In this document: positions 32,067 through 39,163 of the stretch, one piece after another
Numbering within the stretch: position 1 is the first letter of the stretch
Layout: every line of letters starts with the position of its first letter
The notes under the pieces: model-generated
Database searches by the model: none
Told to the model about the DNA's origin: nothing
What the model saw: only the letters and a program-made list of their open reading frames with translations
Source of the DNA: Sphingomonas beigongshangi
GTDB taxonomy: Bacteria; Pseudomonadota; Alphaproteobacteria; Sphingomonadales; Sphingomonadaceae
Length of the DNA: 64,000 nucleotides
Assembly (NCBI RefSeq): GCF_016820445.1
Contig: NZ_JADHDT010000004.1
Coordinates: 1-64,000 of the forward strand
Reading direction: 5' to 3'
Made by a program: the position numbers and the translations under genes

Positions 32067-32554
32067 TTCCCCGCCTCCGCAAGAGCTCGGCCGCGTTTGA
32101 TGGCAGCGAGGGCGATGCCAACGACGCTATCGTCTTCAACATCAGCATAGTCGGCAGGATAGCCCTGTGCCCCGACAAGCTTTCGCGCCTCGATCAGATC
32201 CCCATCTACCGGATCAAGCAGGGCGCGAGCCTTAGCGACCAAGCGGTCTTGGTCATCTGCGAAGGGCTGCGTTTCAGCTACCTCGCGAACAAATGCCTCA
32301 AGCGCCTCCATCCGCTCCCTGACCTCGTTGGTGGGGGTGGGCTGGGTGTAGTAGGGGTGATCGGCGGGGAGGCGGATAAAGACGCGGCCTTGGTTGCCCG
32401 TCCAGTTGCTACAGCGCGCTCCTGACGAGCGCCGCCATTCCCATCCTTCATCAGCTTGCCACATGAACTGGTCAGCATCCGCCAACCACTCCGGCCGCTT
32501 GCCGTTGACCGGGATAGGAACGCCCCAGTCGACCTTCGTATCTTGGGTCATCAT
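32063..32554 (-). CDS. Hypothetical phage protein (163 aa)
   Basis: An aromatic-rich N-terminal part (WLADADQFMWQADEGWEWRR, RVFIRLPADHPYYTQP) and a helical acidic C-terminal part. The first segment resembles small phage domains describing water/sugar-like binding, but no family can be named. Overlaps both neighbours. Confidence 0.5.
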   Translation of the reverse strand: MMTQDTKVDWGVPIPVNGKRPEWLADADQFMWQADEGWEWRRSSGARCSNWTGNQGRVFIRLPADHPYYTQPTPTNEVRERMEALEAFVREVAETQPFADDQDRLVAKARALLDPVDGDLIEARKLVGAQGYPADYADVEDDSVVGIALAAIKRGRALAEAGK

Positions 32555-32730
32555 GACCGCATCTCCCGAAAACCAAGAACGACCAGGACAGCAAGGCCAA
32601 CGGCAATCAGCCCTAGAGCGACGGTCAGACCGTAGCAGGCGCTGTCAAAAGCTAGTCCCGCTCCGAGCAACATCAGGGCACACCAGCCGCTTGCGGCAGC
32701 AAGTCCTTCTGCCTCCCGACGCCCGCTCAT
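32551..32730 (-). CDS. Small membrane protein (59 aa)
   Basis: Basic N-terminus (MSGRREAEGL) and two adjoining hydrophobic segments (WCALMLLGAGLAFDS, LGLIAVGLAVLVVLGF). Overlaps the upstream stop (ATGA) and the downstream start. Function unknown. Confidence 0.5.
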   Translation of the reverse strand: MSGRREAEGLAAASGWCALMLLGAGLAFDSACYGLTVALGLIAVGLAVLVVLGFREMRS

Positions 32731-33047
32731 TCCCCATCCTCCTTGGTCTTTGTCTCTTGGGTGGGGAGGGTGATTGCTCGGAGAATTGCACGGGCGCCGA
32801 CGCGGCCGGTCCAGTCCATGTCGAGGCTATCGTCGATGATCTCAGCGAGCCGGTCCTCGTCCAGCAAATCACCAAGGATTTCTCCCAGCATCTGCGCCGC
32901 CTGATCCACGGTCAGCAGGTTCGTGCCGTACCGCTGGTGCGGGTAGTCCGCCCGAGTCGCGCATAGATCGGCAGCGACGCCCTCTGGCAGAGGCGTGGCT
33001 ACAAATCGGTTTGCCAGCGCGTTCAGCGTATGCGCCATCTCCTTCAT
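32727..33047 (-). CDS. Hypothetical phage protein (106 aa)
   Basis: Mostly helical, with an acidic centre (MLGEILGDLLDEDRLAEIID). AAGGAGATGG upstream acts in start choice: either ATG 33047 or the inner ATG four codons later. No family recognised. Confidence 0.5.
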   Translation of the reverse strand: MKEMAHTLNALANRFVATPLPEGVAADLCATRADYPHQRYGTNLLTVDQAAQMLGEILGDLLDEDRLAEIIDDSLDMDWTGRVGARAILRAITLPTQETKTKEDGE

Positions 33048-33074
33048 CGTGTTGTCTCCTGAGAATACAATGAG

Positions 33075-33269
33075 TTAGCCTTTACGAGCGCGTCCTTCGG
33101 ACCAGGCTGTCGCCCTGCGGGCCGAGCCCGTGCCGGTCTCGTCGCTTCGCGCTTCCATCCTTCGCGCAGGGTGCGGGTGCATCGTTGCGCCACAGCCCCA
33201 GCACTTCGGATTGTCGAAGCTGCGGCAGCCACAGTGGCAGACCCAGCGTTCGGGGGAGGGGTCATGCAT
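33075..33269 (-). CDS. Small zinc-ribbon-like protein (64 aa)
   Basis: WVCHCGCRSFDNPKCWGCG holds five Cys in a CxCxC...CxxC arrangement, a likely metal knuckle, followed by a basic C-terminal half. The ATG overlaps the helicase-loader stop by 8 bp. Probably a nucleic-acid-associated accessory protein of the replication segment. Confidence 0.5.
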   Translation of the reverse strand: MHDPSPERWVCHCGCRSFDNPKCWGCGATMHPHPARRMEARSDETGTGSARRATAWSEGRARKG

Positions 33270-33876
33270 TGGCCGCCTTGAACGGGCCGTGGTACAGCGC
33301 CCGGCTAACGTAGCTGCCGTTGCGGAGCCGGCGCATGGCGCCCTGCTCGACCGCGATCCGCTTCCAATGCTCGGGAACGTCACCAATAGGCTGACCATCC
33401 GTCAGATTGGCGATCCAGCGGTCGAACTGGTTCGACGTGTAATCCTGGCACAGCCGCATCGCGACTTCCTGATCCGACACCGGCGGCCGGTATTCAGCGA
33501 TGATGTCGAGGCACTGACGCGGCGTTGGGAACCAGTCGAGCGTCATGCAGGCCGTGCGGGCCATATAGGCCAGCGCCTCGTTGCTCTGCCCGCCAAGGAT
33601 GCTGGCGTAGACCGCGGCCTTCCGCTTGCCGGACATCTCGTCCAGTCCCTTCGACGGCAGGGCCGCAGCCATGAATTCCAGGTGGCGGGCAAGCTGGTCG
33701 ATCGTTGCTGTCGCCGGCCGCTCGGGCTGCGAGGTCTGCGCCCATTCGCGCAGCGCATTGCACTCGTCGTCAGTGGTGGGGAGCCGCAGATCGGGCTTGT
33801 CCCATTTCGCCAAGGGCGCTGAGGAAGCCATCTCGGGATTGCGGAGCCGATCCACGATAGCGCTGAACTGGTTCAT
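33262..33876 (-). CDS. Putative helicase loader (lambda P / G39P-like)
   Basis: 204 residues. The central part (SGKRKAAVYASILGGQSNEA, YMARTACMTLDWFPTPRQCL) resembles phage helicase-loader modules in which a helical bundle ends in a FPPT-type motif; here WFPTPRQ. It follows the initiator gene, with which it overlaps by 107 bp, just as P follows O in lambda. The assignment is by context and weak pattern, not by catalytic residues. Confidence 0.55.
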   Translation of the reverse strand: MNQFSAIVDRLRNPEMASSAPLAKWDKPDLRLPTTDDECNALREWAQTSQPERPATATIDQLARHLEFMAAALPSKGLDEMSGKRKAAVYASILGGQSNEALAYMARTACMTLDWFPTPRQCLDIIAEYRPPVSDQEVAMRLCQDYTSNQFDRWIANLTDGQPIGDVPEHWKRIAVEQGAMRRLRNGSYVSRALYHGPFKAANA

Positions 33877-34498
33877 GTCGGTCTTCCTTCGGAGGGAACA
33901 GGCCCTGCCATGAGTTGAGGATGGAGTTGTTCAGGACATCACCTGGCGGGTATCCGGCCTCCGCCAGCTTGCGGAGTTTGCCGATCGCAAGGTCGCGGGC
34001 TTTCGCGGTCATGGGCTTGCCAATCCGGCGCCGCATTTCCTCGTATCCGTCCCATTCTGCTTCCGGGATGTCGCTCGGCGGAACAAAGGACGGCGCGACC
34101 GCGCGCTTCTTCGGAGAAGACGAAGTCTTCGGAGAAGTAGGTTCCTTAACAGTATCCGTGCCCCGTTTTTGGGGGGCTTTCGGTTCAAAAACGGGAGGCT
34201 TCCGGTTTTGGAAGGCTTCCGATTCCGGATGGCTTTCAAGGTTCAGTTGGTAGACCTTGACCTGTTTTGTGCGACCGGCACGCTCCCCGGTATCTGCGAT
34301 AAGACCAGCGGCAACGAGGCGGTCCAAAGCGGTCGTTGCCGTCTTGTGATCCATCTCGCCAAAGGCGGCGATTGCAGCGGTCGAGGGATAGGCGCAGCCG
34401 TGTTCATCGGCATAGTTGGCGAGCGCCAGCAACACCGACTTGGTGGCTAAGCCCCCGGTCTTCTGCTTTGCAGCCCATGCCAAAGCCGCGAAGCTCAT
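33770..34498 (-). CDS. Replication initiator, lambda-O-like (winged helix)
   Basis: 242 residues. Residues 1-85 form a winged helix: LATKSVLLALANYADEHG, YPSTAAIAAFGEMDHKTATT and ALDRLVAAGLI, as in phage initiators. A Pro/Lys/Ser-rich linker (90-150) follows, then a C-terminal helical domain (EAEWDGYEEMRRRIGKPM, ARDLAIGKLRKLAEAGYPPG, NSILNSWQGLFPP) that would contact the loader. The linker-coding DNA holds regularly spaced repeats, see the iterons, which matches the position of the lambda origin inside gene O. Confidence 0.75.
   Translation of the reverse strand: MSFAALAWAAKQKTGGLATKSVLLALANYADEHGCAYPSTAAIAAFGEMDHKTATTALDRLVAAGLIADTGERAGRTKQVKVYQLNLESHPESEAFQNRKPPVFEPKAPQKRGTDTVKEPTSPKTSSSPKKRAVAPSFVPPSDIPEAEWDGYEEMRRRIGKPMTAKARDLAIGKLRKLAEAGYPPGDVLNNSILNSWQGLFPPKEDRHEPVQRYRGSAPQSRDGFLSALGEMGQARSAAPHH
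34175..34239. repeat. Iteron-like direct repeats, candidate phage replication origin
   Basis: Four copies of GGCTTYCSR-like repeats start at 34175 (GGCTTTCGG), 34197 (GGCTTCCGG), 34214 (GGCTTCCGA) and 34231 (GGCTTTCAA). The spacings are 22, 17 and 17 bp. A short AT-rich run (TTCAAAAA) lies inside. They fall in the linker-coding part of the initiator gene, where lambdoid phages keep ori. Confidence 0.55.
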
Positions 34499-34650
34499 GC
34501 GGGCTTGCCCCCAGCGGCGAGAACGTAGCGGTCCGCATGAATGGCCGTGCGAGGCTTACCCCGCGCGCCGATGCACTGACTGCCGGGAAAGGTGCCGCAG
34601 GTAGGGCAGAAGCGCTTGAGCGCAGCTAGGCGACGGCTAACAGCAGTCAT
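34495..34650 (-). CDS. Small zinc-finger protein (51 aa)
   Basis: LKRFCPTCGTFPGSQCIGAR is a compact CxxC...C motif, followed by a helix with His (AIHADRY). This phage zinc-finger type is often found near replication genes. It overlaps the initiator and VRR-NUC genes by 4 bp. Confidence 0.55.
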   Translation of the reverse strand: MTAVSRRLAALKRFCPTCGTFPGSQCIGARGKPRTAIHADRYVLAAGGKPA

Positions 34651-35009
34651 GCACGCACCGGCACGTTATGGCTGCGCAGGAACGCCGCTACGTCCTCAAT
34701 GGAGCGTGCGACGGTCCAGCCGCCACCAGCGCTGACGATCGCATCGCAGGCGTCCTTCTGTGCGTCAGTCAGCTTGCCCTTGGCCGTCTTCAGCTCGACG
34801 GCGAAGAACCGCCCATCCCAGACGATCAGAATGTCGGGCGTGCCGTTCTTGACGCCGGCCTGCTTCATGCGGCGGGACTGGATAGCCCGACGCTTCACGT
34901 CGCCGCCCAGGAACGCACCATTAGCGGTTGCAGTCCACCATGAGGCACGCGGCAGAGCCACGTTGAGATAGGCGGCGACAGACGCCTGTAGGGTGTCCTC
35001 GGGGCGCAT
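34647..35009 (-). CDS. VRR-NUC domain nuclease
   Basis: 120 residues: KNGTPDILIVWDGRFFAVEL followed by KTAKGKLTDAQKD is the PD-(D/E)xK core of VRR-NUC enzymes: Gly-x-Pro-Asp, then Val-Glu-Leu-Lys, then Gln. The N-terminal helix (EDTLQASVAAYLNVA) with Gln-Val-like residues is typical. Such stand-alone nucleases in phages act on branched or single-stranded DNA during replication or recombination. Confidence 0.85.
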   Translation of the reverse strand: MRPEDTLQASVAAYLNVALPRASWWTATANGAFLGGDVKRRAIQSRRMKQAGVKNGTPDILIVWDGRFFAVELKTAKGKLTDAQKDACDAIVSAGGGWTVARSIEDVAAFLRSHNVPVRA

Positions 35010-35248
35010 TAGAAGAGCCCCAGCTGCTCGCCATAGGTCTGGACCAGCGCTTCCTTCTCGGCGCGCTTGTCACGGTCCATGGCGCGGAGCTTGATGCACT
35101 CCTTCATGGCGGGAGCGTCGAAGCCAACGGCCTTGGCCTCCGCGAAAACATCGCGGATGTCGTCGTTCAGGCCCTTGCGCTCTTCGAGCAGACGCTCGAC
35201 GCGTTCCACCAAGAGCCGAAGCTGGTCGGCTGTGCTGTTGTCGGTCAT
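35009..35248 (-). CDS. GapR-like DUF2312 DNA-binding protein
   Basis: 79 residues: DQLRLLVERVERLLEERKGL, DDIRDVFAEAKAVGFDAPAM, then IKLRAMDRDKRAEKEALVQT. This is the full DUF2312 pattern of GapR, the alphaproteobacterial nucleoid protein that clamps overtwisted DNA and stimulates topoisomerases. In a phage it may help fork progression or compete with host GapR. Shares start/stop overlaps with both neighbours. Confidence 0.85.
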   Translation of the reverse strand: MTDNSTADQLRLLVERVERLLEERKGLNDDIRDVFAEAKAVGFDAPAMKECIKLRAMDRDKRAEKEALVQTYGEQLGLF

Positions 35249-35472
35249 GCGGGGTTCGCCAGAATGACGCCATCACGGACAAACCGGATGCCGTCGTTTT
35301 CGAAAGCCTTGACCGCAGTGGCGACCTTGGCAGTGCTGACAGGGTTTCCCGCTTCGAACAGACGCAGGGTCGTGATCGGGAACCGTGCCTTGTGGCAGAA
35401 GCCTTCGCGGGAATACCCGAGAAGGGCGCGCGCAGCCTTGAACTGGCGCGGCGTGATGAGATCAGGCTTCAT
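35245..35472 (-). CDS. XRE-like HTH protein (75 aa)
   Basis: LITPRQFKAARALLGYSREG, then ARFPITTLRLFEAGNP and a C-terminal AFENDGIRFVRDGVILA. This small regulator type (HTH followed by FExxGIxF) is widespread in alphaproteobacterial mobile elements. ATG 35472 gives an ATGA overlap; a GTG three codons upstream is possible. Confidence 0.7.
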   Translation of the reverse strand: MKPDLITPRQFKAARALLGYSREGFCHKARFPITTLRLFEAGNPVSTAKVATAVKAFENDGIRFVRDGVILANPA

Positions 35473-35645
35473 GCGCGCCACCCCAGGTTAGCGACACGAC
35501 CGTCAGCGACGCACTGGCGCAGCTTGTCGGTCATGGCATCGCGGCGGGCGCGGGCAGCAGCGATACGGGCGGCGTTGAGGGCGCGACCAGCATCGGACGG
35601 GGTAGGGGTGGGCGCGGCAGGGCGCAGACGATCCCAGAGAGACAT
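35469..35645 (-). CDS. Small helical protein (58 aa)
   Basis: MSLWDRLRPAAPTPTPSDAG followed by an Ala/Arg-rich helix (ALNAARIAAARARRDAMTDK). Coupled to both neighbours. No family recognised. Confidence 0.45.
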   Translation of the reverse strand: MSLWDRLRPAAPTPTPSDAGRALNAARIAAARARRDAMTDKLRQCVADGRVANLGWRA

Positions 35646-35755
35646 TAGCGAGCCTCCTTGCGAACCGGCAGGGGCTCGCTGACAGGGTGAAAGGTGAAGG
35701 TGCCGCTGCGGGTCTTCACGACCAGAAGGGCAGGCAGAACGACGGCGGGCGTCAT
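35645..35755 (-). CDS. Very small hypothetical protein (36 aa)
   Basis: MTPAVVLPALLVVKTRSGTF and then TFHPVSEPLPVRKEAR. TAATG and ATGA overlaps with its neighbours are the main evidence. Function unknown. Confidence 0.35.
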   Translation of the reverse strand: MTPAVVLPALLVVKTRSGTFTFHPVSEPLPVRKEAR

Positions 35756-36225
35756 GCTGCGAACCTCGATTGCTCGATCAGCACGTCCAGCGCTTGCCGG
35801 GCCTCGCGCAGCTTGGGGGCAAGTACCCGCAGCTCGTTGATCGTGATCTTGACGCCGCCATCGCTTGCAGGGGACTGCGCCGCGATCAGGGCATGCAGCA
35901 CGCCCGACAAGCTCATGGTCGCGTCCTGTGCGTCGTCGTTCGTGCAGTCGGTCGGGATGGCGCGCGAACCGCCCAGCGCAAGGAACGGATCCAGCGCGGC
36001 GGGGCCAAACTCATATTCGACATTGGCGAGCGTAACGCCGTCGAGGTTCGTCGCCTCGGTGCGGGCGTTCTTCACCGTGCCGGCGGAGCAGCCAAGGCGC
36101 TCGGCAAGCTCGGCGTCATGCAGACCGTGCGCAGCCTGAACCCCAATGATGATCTGCTTTACCGCAGCGCGGTAGGACTTTGTGGTGGGACGGCTGCGAC
36201 GGGGCAAGCCATTGGCGAGAGGCAT
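35752..36225 (-). CDS. Phage transcription regulator with N-terminal HTH (157 aa)
   Basis: The HTH is YRAAVKQIIIGVQAAHGLHD followed by AELAERLGCSAGTVKNAR. Then VEYEFGPAALDPFLALGGSR, a segment common to early regulators of alphaproteobacterial prophages, and a helical C-terminus. It occupies the position of CII-like or early activator genes in the leftward early operon. Confidence 0.65.
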   Translation of the reverse strand: MPLANGLPRRSRPTTKSYRAAVKQIIIGVQAAHGLHDAELAERLGCSAGTVKNARTEATNLDGVTLANVEYEFGPAALDPFLALGGSRAIPTDCTNDDAQDATMSLSGVLHALIAAQSPASDGGVKITINELRVLAPKLREARQALDVLIEQSRFAA

Positions 36226-36368
36226 CAGTATACGCTCCCATTGTGATGATGATTTTCGAACCGGTCCTGATCAGCGTGTTCGTCGCTGCCGCCCATGAGG
36301 GCGCAGAAGATCATTGCGGCTATGATGCTGGCCAGCAGCCAACCGGCGAGGAAGTAGAGGGCGATCAT
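36225..36368 (-). CDS. Small membrane protein (47 aa)
   Basis: One membrane segment (YFLAGWLLASIIAAMIFCAL) followed by an acidic, His-rich tail. Overlaps both neighbours. It may be an early inhibitor or simply accessory; no family recognised. Confidence 0.5.
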   Translation of the reverse strand: MIALYFLAGWLLASIIAAMIFCALMGGSDEHADQDRFENHHHNGSVY

Positions 36369-36532
36369 GCCGACACCGGCGCTTCAGTGCGGCTTAAAAC
36401 CCTCTCAAATGCAGTGATGATATTGAGGGCCAGCGCGATGCGCTCGGCGGCCTTCTCGTCTGCGGCGTCGGCATAATGGTAGCCATGAGACATAACCTGC
36501 TTCCCGACGTGCGTGAAAGCCGGCGAAGTCAT
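36365..36532 (-). CDS. Small hypothetical protein (55 aa)
   Basis: MTSPAFTHVGKQVMSHGYHY, a helix with ADEKAAERIALALNIITAFE, and a charged end. ATGA overlaps on both sides place it in the early leftward operon behind the Cro-like gene. Confidence 0.45.
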   Translation of the reverse strand: MTSPAFTHVGKQVMSHGYHYADAADEKAAERIALALNIITAFERVLSRTEAPVSA

Positions 36533-36747
36533 GCCGCCTGTCCTTCGACGGGGCGGGGCCGACGCGCTGCGGCAGCTTCCGCAAGCTCGCCAAGGTCGGC
36601 TAAGCCTTCTGAAGCAAGCGCCGCCCAATGTTCAGCAGGAATGCTATCACGGGCCGCCCAAGAGCGGACTGTATGCAATGACAAGCTGCGAAGCTGCGCA
36701 AGGCGATCGACGCCGGCTTGCGTCACGATTTCCGAATGCGTCCTCAT
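36529..36747 (-). CDS. Cro-like repressor (YdaS/short HTH type)
   Basis: 72 residues: RTHSEIVTQAGVDRLAQLRS, LSLHTVRSWAARDSIPAEHW, then helices. This is the short Cro/YdaS HTH: helix, helix with HTVRSWxARxSIP recognition, and W at the end. It is divergent from the CI-like gene. ATG 36747 is chosen because an ATG further upstream (36762) lies inside the operator and probable -10 box. The transcript leader would be very short. Confidence 0.75.
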   Translation of the reverse strand: MRTHSEIVTQAGVDRLAQLRSLSLHTVRSWAARDSIPAEHWAALASEGLADLGELAEAAAARRPRPVEGQAA

Positions 36748-36757
36748 TTTCCAATGA

Positions 36758-36801
36758 TGCATTATGCACTATCAGAAAGCAAGTGCCTTTTGCATCATGC
36801 G
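36758..36801. promoter_or_regulatory. Operator pair between cro-like and cI-like genes
   Basis: TGCATTATGCA (36758-36768, perfect palindrome) and TGCATCATGCG (36791-36801, one mismatch) lie between the divergent regulators, 33 bp apart. The first contains, on the minus strand, CATAAT, a likely -10 of the cro-like gene. Two further copies lie beyond the repressor gene. Confidence 0.75.
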
Positions 36802-36819
36802 CGGTTCTATCGCGAGGGG

Positions 36820-37272
36820 ATGGGCACCGCGAATGATAGACTGCGCCAGGCGCGATCAGCGAAATACGCAACCGCGGTGGACGCGGCGCAGGCAATGGGC
36901 ATCAAGCCGCCGACTTACATTCAGCATGAGAACGGCACACGCGGGTCTGGCAGTATCCCTCGGGCGGCCGCGCAGCGATATGCGGCATTTTTCCGCGTCA
37001 GCTTGGACTGGTTGCTGACTGGGAAAGGCGAAGGGCCAGACGCGACGGCAGAGCCTAGTGTCGAAGACCTAGAGCAAATGATCCGCGAGATCGTGGACGG
37101 GGAGTTGACCGTGCCGCTGCGACTCGCGGACTTGCCGCATATCTTTGCGCCAGCTTTGCATGAGCAGCTAGAGCGCTTTCGATCGGATCGCGCCAGTCAG
37201 CAGGGCGGCGGGACAAAGAGCGCTCTCGGTAAAGGCGCTCAATCTCTCTCTCCCACCAAGCAAGCCGACTAG
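36820..37272 (+). CDS. CI-like prophage repressor without peptidase domain
   Basis: 150 residues from ATG 36820 (CGAGGGG before it). An XRE HTH spans about 5-65: NDRLRQARSAKYATAVDAAQ, GIKPPTYIQHENGTRG, then FRVSLDWLLTGKGEGP. The remaining 80 residues are helical (EDLEQMIREIVDGEL, PALHEQLERF) and lack the Ser-Lys LexA-type protease found in lambda CI. Thus induction is unlikely to use RecA-driven self-cleavage. It should bind the TGCATNATGCA sites on each side. Confidence 0.8.
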   Translation: MGTANDRLRQARSAKYATAVDAAQAMGIKPPTYIQHENGTRGSGSIPRAAAQRYAAFFRVSLDWLLTGKGEGPDATAEPSVEDLEQMIREIVDGELTVPLRLADLPHIFAPALHEQLERFRSDRASQQGGGTKSALGKGAQSLSPTKQAD

Positions 37273-37358
37273 GCAAGATCGCACACGACATTAGACAGGT
37301 TGAGCAGCCTATTTCGCAGGCCGGCTCACTTAGCGTAAGGGGGCTCGGGGACTGATCC

Positions 37359-37919
37359 ATGTTCTACACATGTTCCTTGAAATCCAACAAGTCCATAGCC
37401 TTATTTGCTGCCGTTATGGCCCTAGCGTCATGCGCCAAGCCGGCCTCACAGGGGGATCGATCTGCTGAGCTGGAAGCCAGGTTGCAGGTGTTGGAAGGCG
37501 AGGTGGGCAACCTGCGTAACGAACTATATCAGAAAACGTATAAGACCACGGAGACCGTATGGCTGACACCTACGGAAAAGGGGTTCGGATTTCTTGAAAC
37601 CGAAGCGGGAACGTTGGCCTTTAGCGTTGAAGGTATACACGCGAGAGGTGATGGTTCGGAGGTAGACGTTCGCATTGGCAACGCGACTTCGGCAACCATC
37701 ACGGGCTTGAAATTCCATGCGGCTTGGGGGCCTGTGGGCTCTGACGATGCTTTCGTGCAGGGGCGCTACAGGGAGGCAGACAAGGACATAAGCGGCGCCA
37801 TCCTCCCTGGATCGTGGAATCGGCAAACGCTTTTGTTCGCGGGTATCCCGCCAGCCCAGATGGGGCGGATCGTACTGTCCAAGCCAGAGATCGGATCAAT
37901 CCGGCTCAACACCATGTGA
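37359..37919 (+). CDS. Lysogen-expressed lipoprotein (DUF3251-like)
   Basis: 186 residues: lipoprotein signal (ALFAAVMALASCAKP, Cys about 26), a short coiled coil (ELEARLQVLEGEVGNLRNEL), and a beta-rich domain (FLETEAGTLAFSVEGIHARG, EVDVRIGNATSATITGLKFH). The layout matches DUF3251-type lipoproteins. It follows cI on the same strand and precedes the early operators, the usual place of lysogenic conversion genes. It may change the lysogen surface, for example against superinfection (inference). Confidence 0.65.
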   Translation: MFYTCSLKSNKSIALFAAVMALASCAKPASQGDRSAELEARLQVLEGEVGNLRNELYQKTYKTTETVWLTPTEKGFGFLETEAGTLAFSVEGIHARGDGSEVDVRIGNATSATITGLKFHAAWGPVGSDDAFVQGRYREADKDISGAILPGSWNRQTLLFAGIPPAQMGRIVLSKPEIGSIRLNTM

Positions 37920-37939
37920 TGCAAAAAATGCGACCATGA

Positions 37940-37976
37940 TGCATTTTGCACTTGCTATTACGTGATGCATAATGCA
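37940..37976 (+). promoter_or_regulatory. Rightward early promoter with two operators
   Basis: TGCATTTTGCA (37940-37950) and TGCATAATGCA (37966-37976) repeat the operator consensus. A -35 TTGCAC at 37946 and a -10 CATAAT at 37968, 16 bp apart, overlap both sites, so the repressor would block the promoter of the rightward early operon (38018 onwards). Confidence 0.7.
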
Positions 37977-38017
37977 TTACGTCTCCACACCGGCACTGAG
38001 CCGGCAGGAGACGCAGG

Positions 38018-38251
38018 ATGGCTCTCAATTGGAATCAGCCGCTTCGCACGAAGCATAGCCCGTCGCGTGAAGCGACGTTGTTGGATGGATCTGGCCCGCG
38101 CGGCCAGCGCCGCGTCGCGGTGTTGGGTGACTTCGCCGCATCGCGCCCGAAAAATGACCCCAAGAGCCAGTGGCTCACCACCTTCCTCTACAACGAGAAC
38201 GGCACGCTCGACGCTGATACCGGCGCTTTCACGCTGGAGAATGCGGCATGA
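38018..38251 (+). CDS. First early rightward protein (77 aa)
   Basis: MALNWNQPLRTKHSPSREAT, then RRVAVLGDFAASRPKNDPKS and an acidic end. CAGGAGACGCAGG precedes the ATG. It is the first gene behind the operator-controlled promoter; function unknown. Confidence 0.5.
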   Translation: MALNWNQPLRTKHSPSREATLLDGSGPRGQRRVAVLGDFAASRPKNDPKSQWLTTFLYNENGTLDADTGAFTLENAA

Positions 38252-38556
38252 CCCACATCCCAAGCCCCACCGGCTGGACGGGTGACACCGCTGCCCTAAC
38301 GATCGACCAGATAAAGGACATGGCGCTTGGCTTGGCGCGTGAGCTGCCGGCCATGGCCCAGGTCGAATTGATCCGCGCGCTCAACGAGAACCTGTCGTTC
38401 TCCTACGGCTCTGATCGCATCGAAAAGGGGTGCGACATGGTCGAGGACGATCTGCGCACCGAAGAGCAGCAGGCGACCGACCCGTGGCACTTCCCGCGGT
38501 TGCCGACGATCACGACCCGCGCCGTTCCTCTCAACCCTGATGCGTGGAGGGCGTGA
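38248..38556 (+). CDS. Hypothetical early protein (102 aa)
   Basis: Starts at the previous stop (ATGA). Helical segments (IDQIKDMALGLARELPAMAQ, VELIRALNENLSF) and an acidic centre. No family recognised. Confidence 0.5.
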   Translation: MTHIPSPTGWTGDTAALTIDQIKDMALGLARELPAMAQVELIRALNENLSFSYGSDRIEKGCDMVEDDLRTEEQQATDPWHFPRLPTITTRAVPLNPDAWRA

Positions 38557-38897
38557 TGGCTTCTACATTTATCCGGCCTTCTGACCCTTCGGCGGTACGG
38601 CTTGTTGTTTGTGCCCCTATCGGCGCGGACTGCGGCCAGTGGACAATCGAGAATGGTCCCGGCCGGCTGGCCGACTTTGACAAGGAATACGTTAACTTCG
38701 GCGGCTACTTTGGTCAGCACGATCCGCACGTCTTTGCCGCAGCGCCTGAGCTGCTGATCGCCGCCCAAGCAGTGGTCAAGGCCGCTACTAAGCGTGCTCT
38801 TCATGGTCGCGATCATGTCCCGTCAATGCGCGACGAACAGGACGCGCTTGGCAAGCTGCGCGCAGCCATCTCCCGCGCCACTCAGGGAGACGCCTGA
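38556..38897 (+). CDS. Hypothetical early protein (113 aa)
   Basis: Alpha/beta: IENGPGRLADFDKEYVNFGG and APELLIAAQAVVKAATKRAL. The phrase AAAPELLxAAxxV is typical of small phage proteins of a widespread uncharacterised type. TGATG start overlap. Confidence 0.6.
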   Translation: MASTFIRPSDPSAVRLVVCAPIGADCGQWTIENGPGRLADFDKEYVNFGGYFGQHDPHVFAAAPELLIAAQAVVKAATKRALHGRDHVPSMRDEQDALGKLRAAISRATQGDA

Positions 38898-39163
38898 TGA
38901 GCGAACAATATCTCATGCTCAAGTGGGGCACCCTCAAAGGATGGAACCTCACCGGCAACGAAGCCGCCATCGCTGCTGCCCAGCGGTACAACGGGGCTGG
39001 CCTCACGTCGATGAGCGCCATGGCGCAGCACGACAACGCGGAGCAGAAGCAAGCCATTTGCGACATGATCGACGCCATTGACGGCCCTATCACCAATGAT
39101 TGGTCTGGCGAGAGCATGACCAAGGACGAGGCCAAGGCCTACGTCATGGGATATGACCGGTGA
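38897..39163 (+). CDS. Hypothetical early protein (88 aa)
   Basis: LKWGTLKGWNLTGNEAAIAA, then QKQAICDMIDAIDGPITNDW and KDEAKAYVMGYD. Coupled to its neighbours by ATGA and GTGA. The middle part resembles short phage proteins of unknown role. Confidence 0.55.
   Translation: MSEQYLMLKWGTLKGWNLTGNEAAIAAAQRYNGAGLTSMSAMAQHDNAEQKQAICDMIDAIDGPITNDWSGESMTKDEAKAYVMGYDR

Noticed and set aside
36718-36819. Longer N-terminus for the CI-like repressor
   Set aside because: The upstream frame extension would run through both operators and a promoter region; the HTH starts properly from ATG 36820 with a ribosome binding site.
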